Positions 9,431-19,162 of a DNA stretch of 64,000 nucleotides are shown here, piece after piece. The translations under genes and the position numbers were made by a program. A model generated the notes under the pieces. The model searched no databases and had not been told where the DNA came from. It worked only from the letters and a program-made list of their open reading frames with translations. The DNA is taken from positions 682,001 through 746,000 of the forward strand of contig OZ020490.1 in NCBI GenBank assembly GCA_963971405.1. Reading direction: 5' to 3'. This DNA is from Psococerastis gibbosa. Taxonomy: Eukaryota > Arthropoda > Insecta > Psocodea > Psocidae. The stretch's first letter is position 1. Every line of letters starts with the position of its first letter.

Positions 9431-10164
9431 CAGAAGGAGTCCCGTTACTGAGAATCACTCCTGCTTATCCGACAGCAGTTTTTCCAAAATCTATGAGACC
9501 TGGAGGTACACTAGTTATACCATAAAATAGAAGACATTTCAGGCTTTCTTAGTAACACACCTAACACCTATAAGTTCCTATGGCTTATAGAATTAACACG
9601 TGATTTTTTTTTGAAAATTTGACTTACTGCTTGATTCTTCTTAGACGTTCAAGTACATTTGATGCTGGTCTTGTATTAATAATGTATTTTATGAATGTAC
9701 TTGCCTTGAGCCTTGTGATTCTTACAGCACATCACAGTAATGCCACGTTTTTTTTTTTAACAATAATAAAATATATGAGTTGACTGTAATATTCAAGATT
9801 GTCAAACATTCACAATACTGGTTTCAACAAAATACAAATTATCGAGTGTTTGAGTGTTAGCTGATAAGTGATAACACGCCAAGCGGCTGTATGAACTGTG
9901 TGTAAGTATTGTAGATGCTGTGAATGCCGACCATCATGTTTGGTCACCATAGCGACCGAGAATGATTGGCCAAAATTGTTTATTAAACTTCACGCGCATG
10001 AGCGCAAAGCCAATGTAAGAAGCACTTTCAATTTTATTGTTATGGTACAGTATGGTGTACAGTAGGTGTTTGGACCAGTGCAAAATCAGGCAGAGAGGGA
10101 GGGACAGAGAGAGTGGCGTATCCGTTGAAATGACGAGCTGTACACGATATACCGACAACCTCCG
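9431..10164. other. No gene recognised
   Basis: About 730 bases. The minus-strand frames near 9934 and 10086 lie opposite the LINE fragment and have no domain support. Confidence 0.4.
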
Positions 10165-10810
10165 ATAGTAACCGAAATCAAGAGAGCCCGCATCAGGTGG
10201 CTAGGGTACGTGAAACTATTGTCAGACAATAGGGTTACAACAGCAGCCTTAAACAAGGTGCCCCAAGGGAGAAGACTACTGACTAGTGGGACGGCCACGG
10301 ATGCGATAAGCTGGTCGTCGTCGAGGTAGTTTTGGCGACCCTCGGCGTCGATGACTAGCGAAGGGGAGTGCGATGTGGCTAAGACGCCCATTCCACCGAC
10401 CGGCTAGGGCTATTTACAAAAACAGTGCCGTGGTAGCAGACATTCAAGACTTAGGCGGGGTTTCCACCGACCTCGCATTGCAGAATTGACGGAAATGTTT
10501 ATTTTCCTCTATGCCATAGTTAAAATTGATCAATGATCATACAGTAAAATCACAAACAAACTAAAATTAAAAAATGGCGTCATGGGATATGTTAAGTACA
10601 AACATTTTAATAGATTTCTATAAAAAGAAAAATTCTAATTTCCGTCAATGCCATTTGCATTTTGCAATGCGAGGTCGGTGGAAACGCCACCTTAGTCTTG
10701 AATGTCTGCTACCACGTCACCGTTTTTGTAAATAGCCCTAGCCGGTCGGTGGAATGGGCGCCTAAGCAGGAGAAAGCCCTTCATGGGCCGTAGCGCTAAG
10801 GAGTAGCAAT
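10165..10810 (+). mobile_element. Non-LTR retrotransposon fragment interrupted by a MITE
   Basis: The plus strand before the MITE encodes EIKRARIRWLGYVKLLSDNR followed by ALNKVPQGRR, typical of the region downstream of the RT domain in Jockey/RTE-like elements. The LINE-like sequence seems to resume after the MITE (10763 on) with GCAGGAGAAAGCC. Stops and frameshifts are present, so it is a dead fragment. Confidence 0.65.
10383..10762. mobile_element. Harbinger-like palindromic MITE
   Basis: The inverted arms exceed 90 bp, beginning G(A/G)CGCCCATTCCACCGACC and including GGCTAGGGCTATTTAC and GTGGTAGCAGACATTCAAG. TAA flanks both sides (10380-10382 and 10763-10765), the 3-bp duplication expected of PIF/Harbinger. 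The interior contains a second pair of inverted ends (TTAGGCGGGGTTTCCACC type), so it looks like one MITE nested in the centre of another. It has no coding capacity. Confidence 0.85.
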
Positions 10811-12135
10811 ATTAGGCACAGTACAGTATGAATCACCACTCTCAGGGAAGAGGTTCACGGGCACTCCCGGGGGGAAATTGAGCGCGGTGTTATGGATGCA
10901 GTCCAAAGCCCCAAATGGTTCGAGATTAGGTAATGAGAAGTGCGCGTCCTCTGTAATAGAAATTTAGTAGAAATTCTATTTGATATGATATTTCGTGTAT
11001 TTTCACATCGTTTTCCAAGAGCATTACGTCAGAAACTGTGCCCCCTCAAGCCGGGGGTTCACAGAACTATAATCTGCGAACTTTAATTTTACTTATAAAT
11101 TGCTAAATTTGGTTGAGGCACGGATGCTCAATATGATGCTTTGTTGTCTTGTGTTTCTTCGGCACAAAACGTACCTGCAATGATGTATAAGGCCACGATA
11201 GGCACGACAGTTGCATCGATAATGGCTGCGTTTATATGAGACCTTGATGCATCCTCAAAATCATTACACTCGCTTCTCGACCACTAATCGGCACTTTGGT
11301 AACACTGTAGTTACAGCTGTATCTATGTAATAACATCTCCTTCAGCATAGAGCACTAGTCACATTTGTGATCGAGATATGTCCGGGTTACTGGCAGACCG
11401 GAAAATGCCAAATTAACTGGAATAGCGGAGGTCGGTTTCTACTTTCTAATTCATCCTTACAGTGATTTTGTGGACGTACTAAAATACCCTTGCTAAAAAG
11501 CTTTTAGGACTGTACAAGTGTAGATTGTCATGTTTTATAGGAGTCATAACGTCGTACCGCCTTAAAAGAAGGCAACCTCATAAATAACTGACAGAGTTGC
11601 GAGGCGAGCGGGTGGCATATCGCGGCTTTGTCATCAGGAGTCATCATTCTTGGGCGACAAATTGTCGCCGGTTTGCAGAATTCCCTGACACTCTTCTTCC
11701 CGGTATTCTCCAAATGTTGGTGGTCTACCTGCCAAGCCTGTACCCACTGGCAATTAAAATTTACAACTCTCCCACCACCCATTTTTATCACATTGCCGTG
11801 GGTCGTTAGGGCACTGGAAGAAATTATGTTTGCAATAATAAATTATGAGACAATCGGGGTAGGGGGTACAGGTGTACAGATACAAAATCATAGATTACTA
11901 CTTGAAGTAAAAAACTATAGTAGAGGTCCCAAATGGAAAAATGTTCCTCAGCGTTTTGATATACGATGTGTTCATGTTTCTAAGACTAACACTGATTGGC
12001 TATAATTTAAAAAAAAAAAACTTTGTAGTTATACTTGACTAAGTTATTTTACTTGTTTTCATTTTGCAATGGCAAAGTATTACTAAGTGTATGTGAAAAA
12101 TTGGAAAATATTAGAATTAGTACTATATACTGGAA
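10811..12135. other. Unannotated stretch
   Basis: About 1.3 kb. Open frames at 11528-11791 (minus) and 11628-12005 (plus) overlap one another and lack domains, signal peptides or good splice sites. I do not call a gene here. Confidence 0.4.
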
Positions 12136-12230
12136 CAAGCGGAACGGGGCCCGCTCTGCGGCCCCGCCCCTCTTGCGCCTGCCGCGGGCGGCAGCTCGGC
12201 CTTCGGCCTCGCGCCCACTGCTCATGTGAA
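12136..12230. other. GC-rich palindromic patch
   Basis: A short island, mostly G and C, in AT-rich surroundings. It contains GGGGCCCGC, GCCGCGGGCGGC and CTCGGCCTTCGGCC, which could form hairpins. It lies at the left edge of the repeat at 12231-12718 and may be part of that element. Confidence 0.6.
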
Positions 12231-12718
12231 AAATGATTTTCCCGCTTTTCTGTTGAAATTTTTCCTGAGCCCAAGAGCTTTCCAACGAATGCAAAACCGT
12301 GGAAAAAAAATTTAGGGGTGGATTACCCTTAATATTTAGGGGTATGAAAAATAGATGTTTTCCTATTCTCAGACCTATCCGATATGCACACAAAATTTCA
12401 CGAGAATCGGTAAAGCCGTTTCGGAGGCAAAGGCGGAAGATAAAAAAATTATTAAAAATAAAAAGAGGGGTTGATTTTAAAGGGTTGAAAATTTAGGGTT
12501 ATATGTATTTACTAATGATGTATCATAAAAAAATTAAAAAAAAACTTATACAAAATTGAAAAAAAAAATTAGGGTTGGATTACCCTTAATGTTTAGGGGT
12601 ATGAAAAATAGATGTCAGATTCTCAGACCTACCCGATATGCACACAAAATTTCATGAGAATCGGTAAAGCCGTTTCGGAGGAATTCTACCACTAACACCG
12701 GGACATGAGAATTTTAAA
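12231..12718 (+). repeat. Dispersed repeat with internal 257-bp duplication
   Basis: The block TAGGG(G/T)TGGATTACCCTTAA, then GGGGTATGAAAAATAGATG and AATCGGTAAAGCCGTTTCGG, occurs twice, starting at about 12312 and 12569. The right end, CACCGGGACATGAGAATTT, is a motif I associate with widespread non-autonomous insect repeats, perhaps Helitron-related. That assignment is a guess. Confidence 0.7.
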
Positions 12719-12889
12719 TATAAGATAATGAATTCAAAAAACTATAGTGGCAGCCACACGTCATTACACAGTTTGCAGATGAGTCTCATATGCGTATCAT
12801 ACTTTTGAAGTTCTATATTGGCTGTTTCCAGTGAAACTTGATTCTAATTTTTAACTGATATGTTAATAAACTCGTATTATAGAAATATA

Positions 12890-13075
12890 ATTACAAAGGC
12901 TTTCACGGCCGGAGTTGCGTGATAAAGGTGATTGTATCTTGGAAGTCTACACAGTATGCAGTTCCACTGAATATGTCGACCGCAGATGTTGACGAAACGT
13001 TTAGAAGTACGCTTTCAGAATGACCACGGCCTATCATCCCGGATTCTACTGCTTCATCATAGCAAAGTCCCATCT
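12890..13075. repeat. Dispersed repeat with ACGTTTCGTCAACATCTGCG motif, rearranged copy
   Basis: The left part (ATTACAAAGGCTTTCACGGCC) reads in the same direction as the copy at 52038. The right part (GACGAAACGTTT and CGGCCTATCATCCCGGATTC) is the reverse complement of the matching part there. One side of the copy is therefore inverted. The class is unknown; Penelope-like is possible. Confidence 0.7.
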
Positions 13076-13700
13076 TATAGGCTACTGTATGAGCATGTGT
13101 GCCGATTCAAGATGATCATAGTTGGCTCAAAATGTTGACCTCGCGCCGTAAAAATATTAATTATTAATGGAGATAATTAATAATTTTGAGGATTATATAT
13201 GCACAGTCATCGTTACTTTCACTCCTACGATCTATGATTGAACTCTCAGAACAAATGTTGCTAGTTTGCATGCCAGTTTAAACACTGAAACAGGCTATGT
13301 CCTAAAATTTACGTTTACAAAAACAATTATAGGTCTGTATAATAATGTTGTACATAACAGACTGAGACAGACGGTTTGGGTAATAGTTTAACTATCTATA
13401 GGCCTAGTAAAACCATGCTGGGCACTTGACTCGTATCTGTACGTTTAGTGGCGGTCTGGCAGGCGGGTAGACGGGCATTTGCCTGGTGGGCCGGACTAAA
13501 AACAGTTGTTTGGGGCCGGACGTCCAAAGGAAAAAAATCATAACATATTTCAAAATAAAAATAAAATAACATTTGTGTTAATAACAAACATTACAAATGA
13601 TTTTGAATTTCAACTGTAAGCCCGCGTCCGCCCTTTTGACCTGAGAAAGGGGGCCGCGGTATCAGAAAATGCCAGGGCCGATTTCCACTGAATTGGTTGT
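13076..13700. other. No gene recognised; possible decayed hAT-like end
   Basis: About 620 bases. AGTGGCGGTCTGGCAGGCGG at about 13449 resembles a hAT terminal sequence, and the GC-rich stretch near 13620-13690 could be its partner. I could not match inverted ends. Confidence 0.3.
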
Positions 13701-13760
13701 CATGCTTTCGCCTGTTTCATGAGTAAGTTGTTGAGTTTGTCTCAGCTTGTACATTATCGT
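13701..13760 (-). repeat. SINE family 1 fragment (core)
   Basis: A reverse-complement match to the SINE core at 59552-59714, shown by CATGCTTTCGCCTGTTTCAT and GTCTCAGCTTG. The head and tail are missing. Confidence 0.65.
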
Positions 13761-13867
13761 CTAACTCCATGAGTTTTGAGCGTAAGCACGGCAATGAGTC
13801 GGACCAAAGCAATCTTCTTTAATGTCCGATTTTCTCTCTGATTCGAGCCTCCGCTGAGTTAACAAAA

Positions 13868-13970
13868 ATTAGAGGATATGGAAAAAATTTGACTTGGCGG
13901 GATTCGAACACACGATCTACGATCTAGGCGTAGAATCCCGTCAAGTCAAGTTTTTTTTATATCCTCTAAT
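13868..13970 (-). repeat. Hairpin element with tRNA-like core
   Basis: Two 38-base arms (13868-13905 and 13933-13970) are inverted copies with about four mismatches, separated by 27 bases. On the minus strand, GTTCGAATCCCGCC sits at the arm-loop junction and matches a tRNA B-box, preceded by TAGATCGTGTG. It is either a tRNA-derived repeat that has become a fold-back or a hairpin MITE that captured tRNA sequence. Confidence 0.75.
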
Positions 13971-15984
13971 TTCGGTTGCAACGAGGAGGCTTGATTTTCA
14001 ACCAAAGTTAATTTAATGTCAGTGTTATATATACCATATAAATTAATACTGTAATGTACTCTGTTGAGTTGTACTGTAATACAAAAAGTTCATATCCGGT
14101 TTCGCTACTAAACCCCATACAGCCGACCTTGCGAAGATTCACTGATAATGACGTCGCTGTGGAGAAGATGAGCACACTATGTCCAGTCGTTACGCAACTG
14201 ATTGGTCCTTCGTAGGCTGTGCCTTATTTGGAGCGTACCTCAGTGTACCTGGCCATTAATTACGTATTCTGGAAGCTACATGGAGGCAATCAACTGGAGA
14301 TTACGGTAGGCGGGGACCCCATCTTCAGATTTTATATGGCCTAATTTGACAGGAATGTTATTAGCCTATATTAGCGGAGTTTTTTATTCATAACTGATGT
14401 ACTGGTTTAATAACTTACTGAATTTACAATATCGCTATACACGGCATCAGCTAGGGTGCTAGGGTGACCTCTTGCTGAGTACTGGAGTACAGTGTATTTA
14501 GGGTTGCTATAGGGTCTACTACCTCTATTCAATATAGTGCAGTATTATGGTACATAACACTAACATTTAACTAAATTAGGTATGTACACTGTATAGGTCC
14601 ATGAAAATCTTTCAGACCAGAATTATTCCTAACATTATTTAATATAGTGGCAAAACAAAGGCGCAATATTGACAATGGTTTGTTGTTGTGTTGGCGCCTG
14701 TGGAGTACCAACCGCCTACCCGTGAGATGACATTAGGCCACGGGCGTTCCAAATACCACGCTACCATTACTCTTGACTTGTCATTCTCACATATAAACAA
14801 GTGGCGTCTTGTCACACTTATGGCTCACTATAATTTTACTCTATTTATCGATGTCTGGTGAGTGTGGCTCCCTTTTTTAATTTTTTTCATGGGCAGGGGG
14901 TCGGAATTGTTCCATAAATTGGTCTATTTGCAAGAGAAAGACATATTAATTTGGGTTGTATCTTAAATAATGTACTGAGGGCTTTTTTATTGACCTAGGC
15001 TTGAAAAACTTTAAAAACTGTTGTGGGACACACAGGCCACGCCTAGGAATACTCATTTCAATCCAAGCAAGCAAGCATAACACCAGGAATTTATTTCGGA
15101 GGGTGTCGAACCTGCTTCCACAAAACCTGATTTTCATTTTTGTCGGTCATAGGCTACACAGGTGGACCTAGGGATCTCCCCTGGGGAAATGTTTTGAAAA
15201 TATGACGGAGGAACATTGGGTTTTTGACAGCTATACTGCTTTCTCCGATTCACACATAGCTGCATAAGGGAGGGGGAAAAGTTCTCATGCTAAGGTATAG
15301 GTGAAAAAATATAGTGGGTTCCTACGCGTTTCTACACTTCTGCAAAGTGAAGGGTTTTAAATTTTAAATTTTTATGTACAGTAACTATAATTTCTAAAAT
15401 AATTTGGGTGGAAAGGCTTTGCCGCCACTGGAGCACCACCTCCGCAGTACAAAGTGAGGTACATTGTGGAGACGCCCGAGGGCAGAGAGCCGACGCATAA
15501 TGAGAGGCTCCATTTATCACAACTCCCAAATTAGCACTGTATCCAAATGCATCTGCGGTGGTGATAGATGATCATATTATTGTATCTCCGAGTCGTAATA
15601 TTAATAGGTCCAAAATTAGCACCAGGCCATATGCAGAGATGGATTGCAATGAGATTGTGGCCCTTAATGGCCGCAGCTACAATATCTTACATTTGTACTC
15701 CTGGCAATATTCCTGTACCTCTTTGGTTTGTATTAACTTCACCATAACTTTCAATCCATAAATAAATAATTAATTAATTGTAATTCAATGCAGGCTGTTT
15801 GTATGAGCAAAGAAAGTTAACTTACATAGGACCAAGCAAATCCACGCATTTTTTGAACGAAGTTGATTTTCCCGAGAAACATCGACCGTAGAGCCAGCAA
15901 AAATATCCGTTAAATTAACAGAAATGCTCCCCTATGCCGATGCATGACATGGGGCCTTAATTAACAACACTTGACAATTTTTTT
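13971..15984. other. About 2 kb without a recognised gene
   Basis: Frames at 14946-15137, 15332-15529 and 15558-15761 are short and featureless. A poly(T) run lies at about 15979-15995. No repeat family shared with the rest of the window was recognised. Confidence 0.4.
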
Positions 15985-16112
15985 TTTTTTTTTTTAATGA
16001 ATTAGTAGAATTATTTTATGCCCTTTATAATTAATTTTTGTCTAAAAAAAGGTTACCTACTTATTTAGTAGGGAAAAATATCTTTTCCCCATCAATATTT
16101 CATGAGATACCG
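15985..16112 (+). repeat. Dispersed repeat (pairs with 33930-34035)
   Basis: Both copies share TTAGTAGA(A)TTATTTTATG, a CCCTT(T/A)(A)AATT stretch, a CTAAAA run, TTTTCCCCAT and an ATTTCA(A)TGA end. It lies immediately beyond the 3' end of the putative minus-strand exon at 16123-16449. Confidence 0.6.
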
Positions 16113-16122
16113 TATTTGATTT

Positions 16123-16449
16123 TTACAGTTGTAAGGCCATCCCTTTAGGATCGTGTCTTAAAATATGTTTGATGGTACTATGTTCCCACCAAGTCTCAGG
16201 AAACGTTTTTGCTGGTAAACTTTGCTTACCAACTGAATGTATCAAGTTTTCTTCTTCTTCTCCTTCGACTTCTTCAAGCTGTTGGCAGCGACAAGCAGCA
16301 TGAGGCATCGACGCATAGACTCCCCTCAATCCTGGCACATCCTCTTCAGCTCCACATAATCTATATAGTTGTATCAACTTGTCGGCAGGATCATTGGATC
16401 TGGAAAAGGATGCAGAATCTTGCACATGGAGACAATTTTTAGCTGCAAA
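16123..16449 (-). CDS. Putative terminal exon, protein unknown
   Basis: The minus strand reads CATTTTTGCAG (a pyrimidine-rich acceptor) followed by about 108 open codons to a TAA. The translation is compositionally balanced and protein-like: KNCLHVQDSASFSRSNDPAD near the start, a RLCGAEEDVPGLRGVYASM segment, an acidic EEVEGEEEEN stretch, and a C-terminal FPETWWEHSTIKHILRHDP segment. I do not recognise the family. The upstream exon was not found; the region to the right is a tandem repeat that could be intronic. It could equally be a transposon remnant or a chance frame. Confidence 0.35.
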   Translation of the reverse strand, partial: FAAKNCLHVQDSASFSRSNDPADKLIQLYRLCGAEEDVPGLRGVYASMPHAACRCQQLEEVEGEEEENLIHSVGKQSLPAKTFPETWWEHSTIKHILRHDPKGMALQL

Positions 16450-16519
16450 AATGTTTACAAGAGCTTTAAGTCCAGTTGTACCCCTTCTCGCGCCTTCCTA
16501 CCTTCCAACCTCATGTAGG

Positions 16520-16960
16520 AACACGAGGTTGGAGGGTAGTTACATCACAAGATCTGGTGCCTGTTACTTCGGGTTCTACCACCTTCTACGAGTCGTACAC
16601 ACTCACTCAGCACTCTCTCAGAAATCTCATGGCGTTCTTACACCTGCCCATCTTTTGCGACTCCGGAGCAAATCAGGCTGACCTCGTGAGAGCGCTTCAT
16701 CACAACACCTTGTGTCTGTTAGCCCAGAATATTCTATCACCCTCTATGCACCCCTTCTGGCACCTTTCTGCCACCTAGCCTTGTCTTCCGACACCTGCAG
16801 ATCTTCTGCAGCCCCGAAGCACTCCAAGCCGACCTCGTGAGAGTGTTACATCAGAAGACCTTGTGCCTGTTAGCCCGGGATGCTCACCCAGTCAGGTGAG
16901 CATCAGCCGCCACCTCTGAACTCTTCTAGCACGCACCCACGCCTTAGTGAGAGTGGTCAC
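16520..16960 (+). repeat. Degenerate tandem repeat, unit about 150-155 bp
   Basis: The segment GACCTCGTGAGAG, then CATCA(C/G)AA, then TTGTG(C/T)CTGTTAGCCC recurs. The CATCA anchor lies at about 16543, 16698 and 16849, and a fourth partial unit follows. The unit length is not a multiple of three, so the overlapping 100-codon frames here are not a repeat protein. Confidence 0.65.
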
Positions 16961-17985
16961 ACTGCTTTGCACAATTAGTTTTACCGCAAACTTATGAAAT
17001 CGAGCGTGCGTGGTTTTTAAATTAAAGGTTATGTATGATTTTAATTTTCGCGCCTTAAGGCGTGAGGTTGGTCTTTTTTGTTTTCTCTACATTTTGATTG
17101 CAGGTTTGTAGGCCATATGATAATGTTATTAACAAACTGAAAAATGATGTTCACTGCTCTCTTGTTCAATTCCTTCGTTCTGACTTAAGTTCACTCCGAC
17201 GAAATTTTGTAAGTTTGAGGGAAAGTTCAGACCGTAACGACTATAAGGAGGGGTCCACTAGGTCCCAACATTGAATGTGCTGTATCACATTTTATTTAGT
17301 TATAAAAAGGAACTGATCGTGTCAATACCTTTCTGGCAATGGTCGGTCAGAAGGAAAGTCTTTGGCAGCCAGGGCATGGAAAGAGTCGAAATAATCTTCT
17401 GGTAAGTGGGTGGGTTGCAGATAGCGTTTAAATTGGCGAGATTATGGTTAACACATTTTAAGAAAGTAAAGAAAGAAAGAAAATTGTCTTTATTTTCCAT
17501 ATGTGCAAATTGGGGTCCTTTCGGTCCATTCTTACAATTAACCCATTTATGGTACATTGTCCTTTATTCGGTAATCCATTTCGGCCCGATGCTGAACTTT
17601 TAAGTAAGTAAACTGAGAGTTTCCGAATTGCGACAACCCAGAGAGTCCTCGTAATCTTGGCACCTTACTCTTATTTCAAACAAAGCCTTAGGCGTTGCGT
17701 TGTTCTGTGAAATAAAAGTAGAGCAGGAGTTATTAAACTTCGGCGCTATAACCTAGAATAAGCTGCGAGGCATAACAAACGAGCGCAAGGTACATAAGTG
17801 GTGGTTTAAGGTTTGGGTAGGGCCTCCACAATTATAATTCCATTGCGGGTTAATTGTTGTAATTAACAACAATCATCTCCCACGAAACAACATTCGGCAC
17901 GACCGACTCGAGTCTTGTTGTTGCCAACACGGTACCACTACTGGTCTTACGGTCAATCATATACCTATAGAGTACTATAGGATCC
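16961..17985. other. No gene recognised
   Basis: About 1 kb. Frames at 17300-17557 (minus) and 17406-17603 (plus) overlap on opposite strands without features. Confidence 0.4.
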
Positions 17986-17993
17986 TCCCTCCT

Positions 17994-18207
17994 CATGGCC
18001 ATGCCCAGGGGGGTAGTCCAAGGGGTCCGGACCCCCCCCCCCAAATTAATTGTTTATGTAAATCTGTATTGTTTGAATGAAGAATTGGAATAAATTTATT
18101 TGAGTTTGAACACTGGATACAGGATGGGCTTTCATTAATAAATTACGTAAAAACTATTTTGCACCCCCCCCCCCTGAAATAAAAAATCAAAACCTGGGGA
18201 CGGCATT
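17994..18207. mobile_element. Short MITE, GGCCATGCCCAGG-type end
   Basis: The left end is CATGGCCATGCCCAGG and the right end CCTGGGGACGGCATTG. G-rich and C-rich runs lie near the ends. The flanking octamers TCCCTCCT and ATCCTCCT agree at 6 of 8 positions, a weak target duplication. It is related to the element at 47103. Confidence 0.65.
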
Positions 18208-18359
18208 GATCCTCCTCAAAATAAATAAATAAATAATTAATTCAGCCCTTGATTTGCCAACTGTTCTAACTGCAAAATGCGATGTGAAGGAAAAAGATAT
18301 CTTGAGATACAAATTTTTAGTATTATTATTTTTGATTTGTTGGTATAATCCCTTAAAAA

Positions 18360-18592
18360 ATGATACAATATTATTTTTTTTAAAAAATGCCCCTGACCAA
18401 TAATATTGTGAATCTGCATGCCAAATTTCATCAAATTTTAGAGTAGATCCAGTTGGACCCCAAATCGAGTTACAGAGAGACATTTCGTATAAACCAATTT
18501 TTTGTTTGTTCCTGGGACCTCAAAGCAATCAAAGCATGTTAATCCTTTGGAATCTCGAAATTGGTAATTTTGGCTTTCCTAATACTACAAAT
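18360..18592 (+). repeat. Diverged family A relative lacking the GACA tract
   Basis: It shares GCATGCCAAATTTCATCAAA, ACATTTCGTA, a TTCCTGGGACCTCAAA block and a TTTGGCTTTCCTAATACTAC end with family A. Where family A has (GACA)n there is only ACAGAGAGACA. It is an older or separate subfamily. Confidence 0.75.
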
Positions 18593-18596
18593 CTTT

Positions 18597-18925
18597 ATAT
18601 ATATATTTCAACTGTCACTTGTGTATGTCACTAAACTCCTCTCAAATGACAGGACCGATTATGATGAATTTTTTTGTGTGTGTTCAAGGAGATTCGAGGA
18701 TGGTTTAGATTAACAATTTGGTCCACTGGAGAATGTTTTTATAATTATTTTTTTATTTATAAGTAGTTGTTGATTTTGGAATGTTTTACATTGGATCCGG
18801 CAGACTGCGCTACCATCGCCAACCGAAATCAACCGGCAATTGGTGCTGCGATCAAATTGAAATAAATATTTCGTAGTTTTGAAAAATGTTTGGTGATACG
18901 AAGTTCGCCAGGTCCACTAGTATGC
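18597..18925 (+). repeat. Helitron-like non-autonomous repeat (tentative)
   Basis: It contains a GACAGGACCGATTATGATGA segment and ends with GATACGAAGTTCGCC, then a GGTCCACTAGT-type terminus. I associate this style with non-autonomous Helitrons in insects; a 3' CTAG(T) end fits. No second copy in this window confirms the boundaries. Confidence 0.4.
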
Positions 18926-19104
18926 TATAAATAGGAAAGCAATGATATTTAGTATGTGAAATTGGATTTAGACAAATGCAGATGTTTTGTAGGCCTACGG
19001 ATTCGTTAGCGGTTAGTCTGTTCTTTGGGGCGAAACGCTCCATAGGTAAAGCATAGGGCATCCAAATCTGCATTACACAGGAGCCCATAACTTTATAGGT
19101 CAAG

Positions 19105-19162
19105 CAAATATATAAAATATATATATAATATATATAATATATATATAATATTATTATGATAA
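19105..19162. repeat. (TA)n-rich microsatellite
   Basis: An interrupted run of TATATA / TAATATA units. Confidence 0.85.

Noticed and set aside
11528..12005. Overlapping 87- and 125-codon frames on opposite strands
   Set aside because: No domain, no splice sites, low-complexity hydrophobic runs. Overlap on both strands is typical of chance open sequence.
16476..16778. 100-codon plus-strand frame over the tandem repeat
   Set aside because: The repeat unit (about 151-155 bp) is not a multiple of three, so the apparent repeated peptide falls in different frames.
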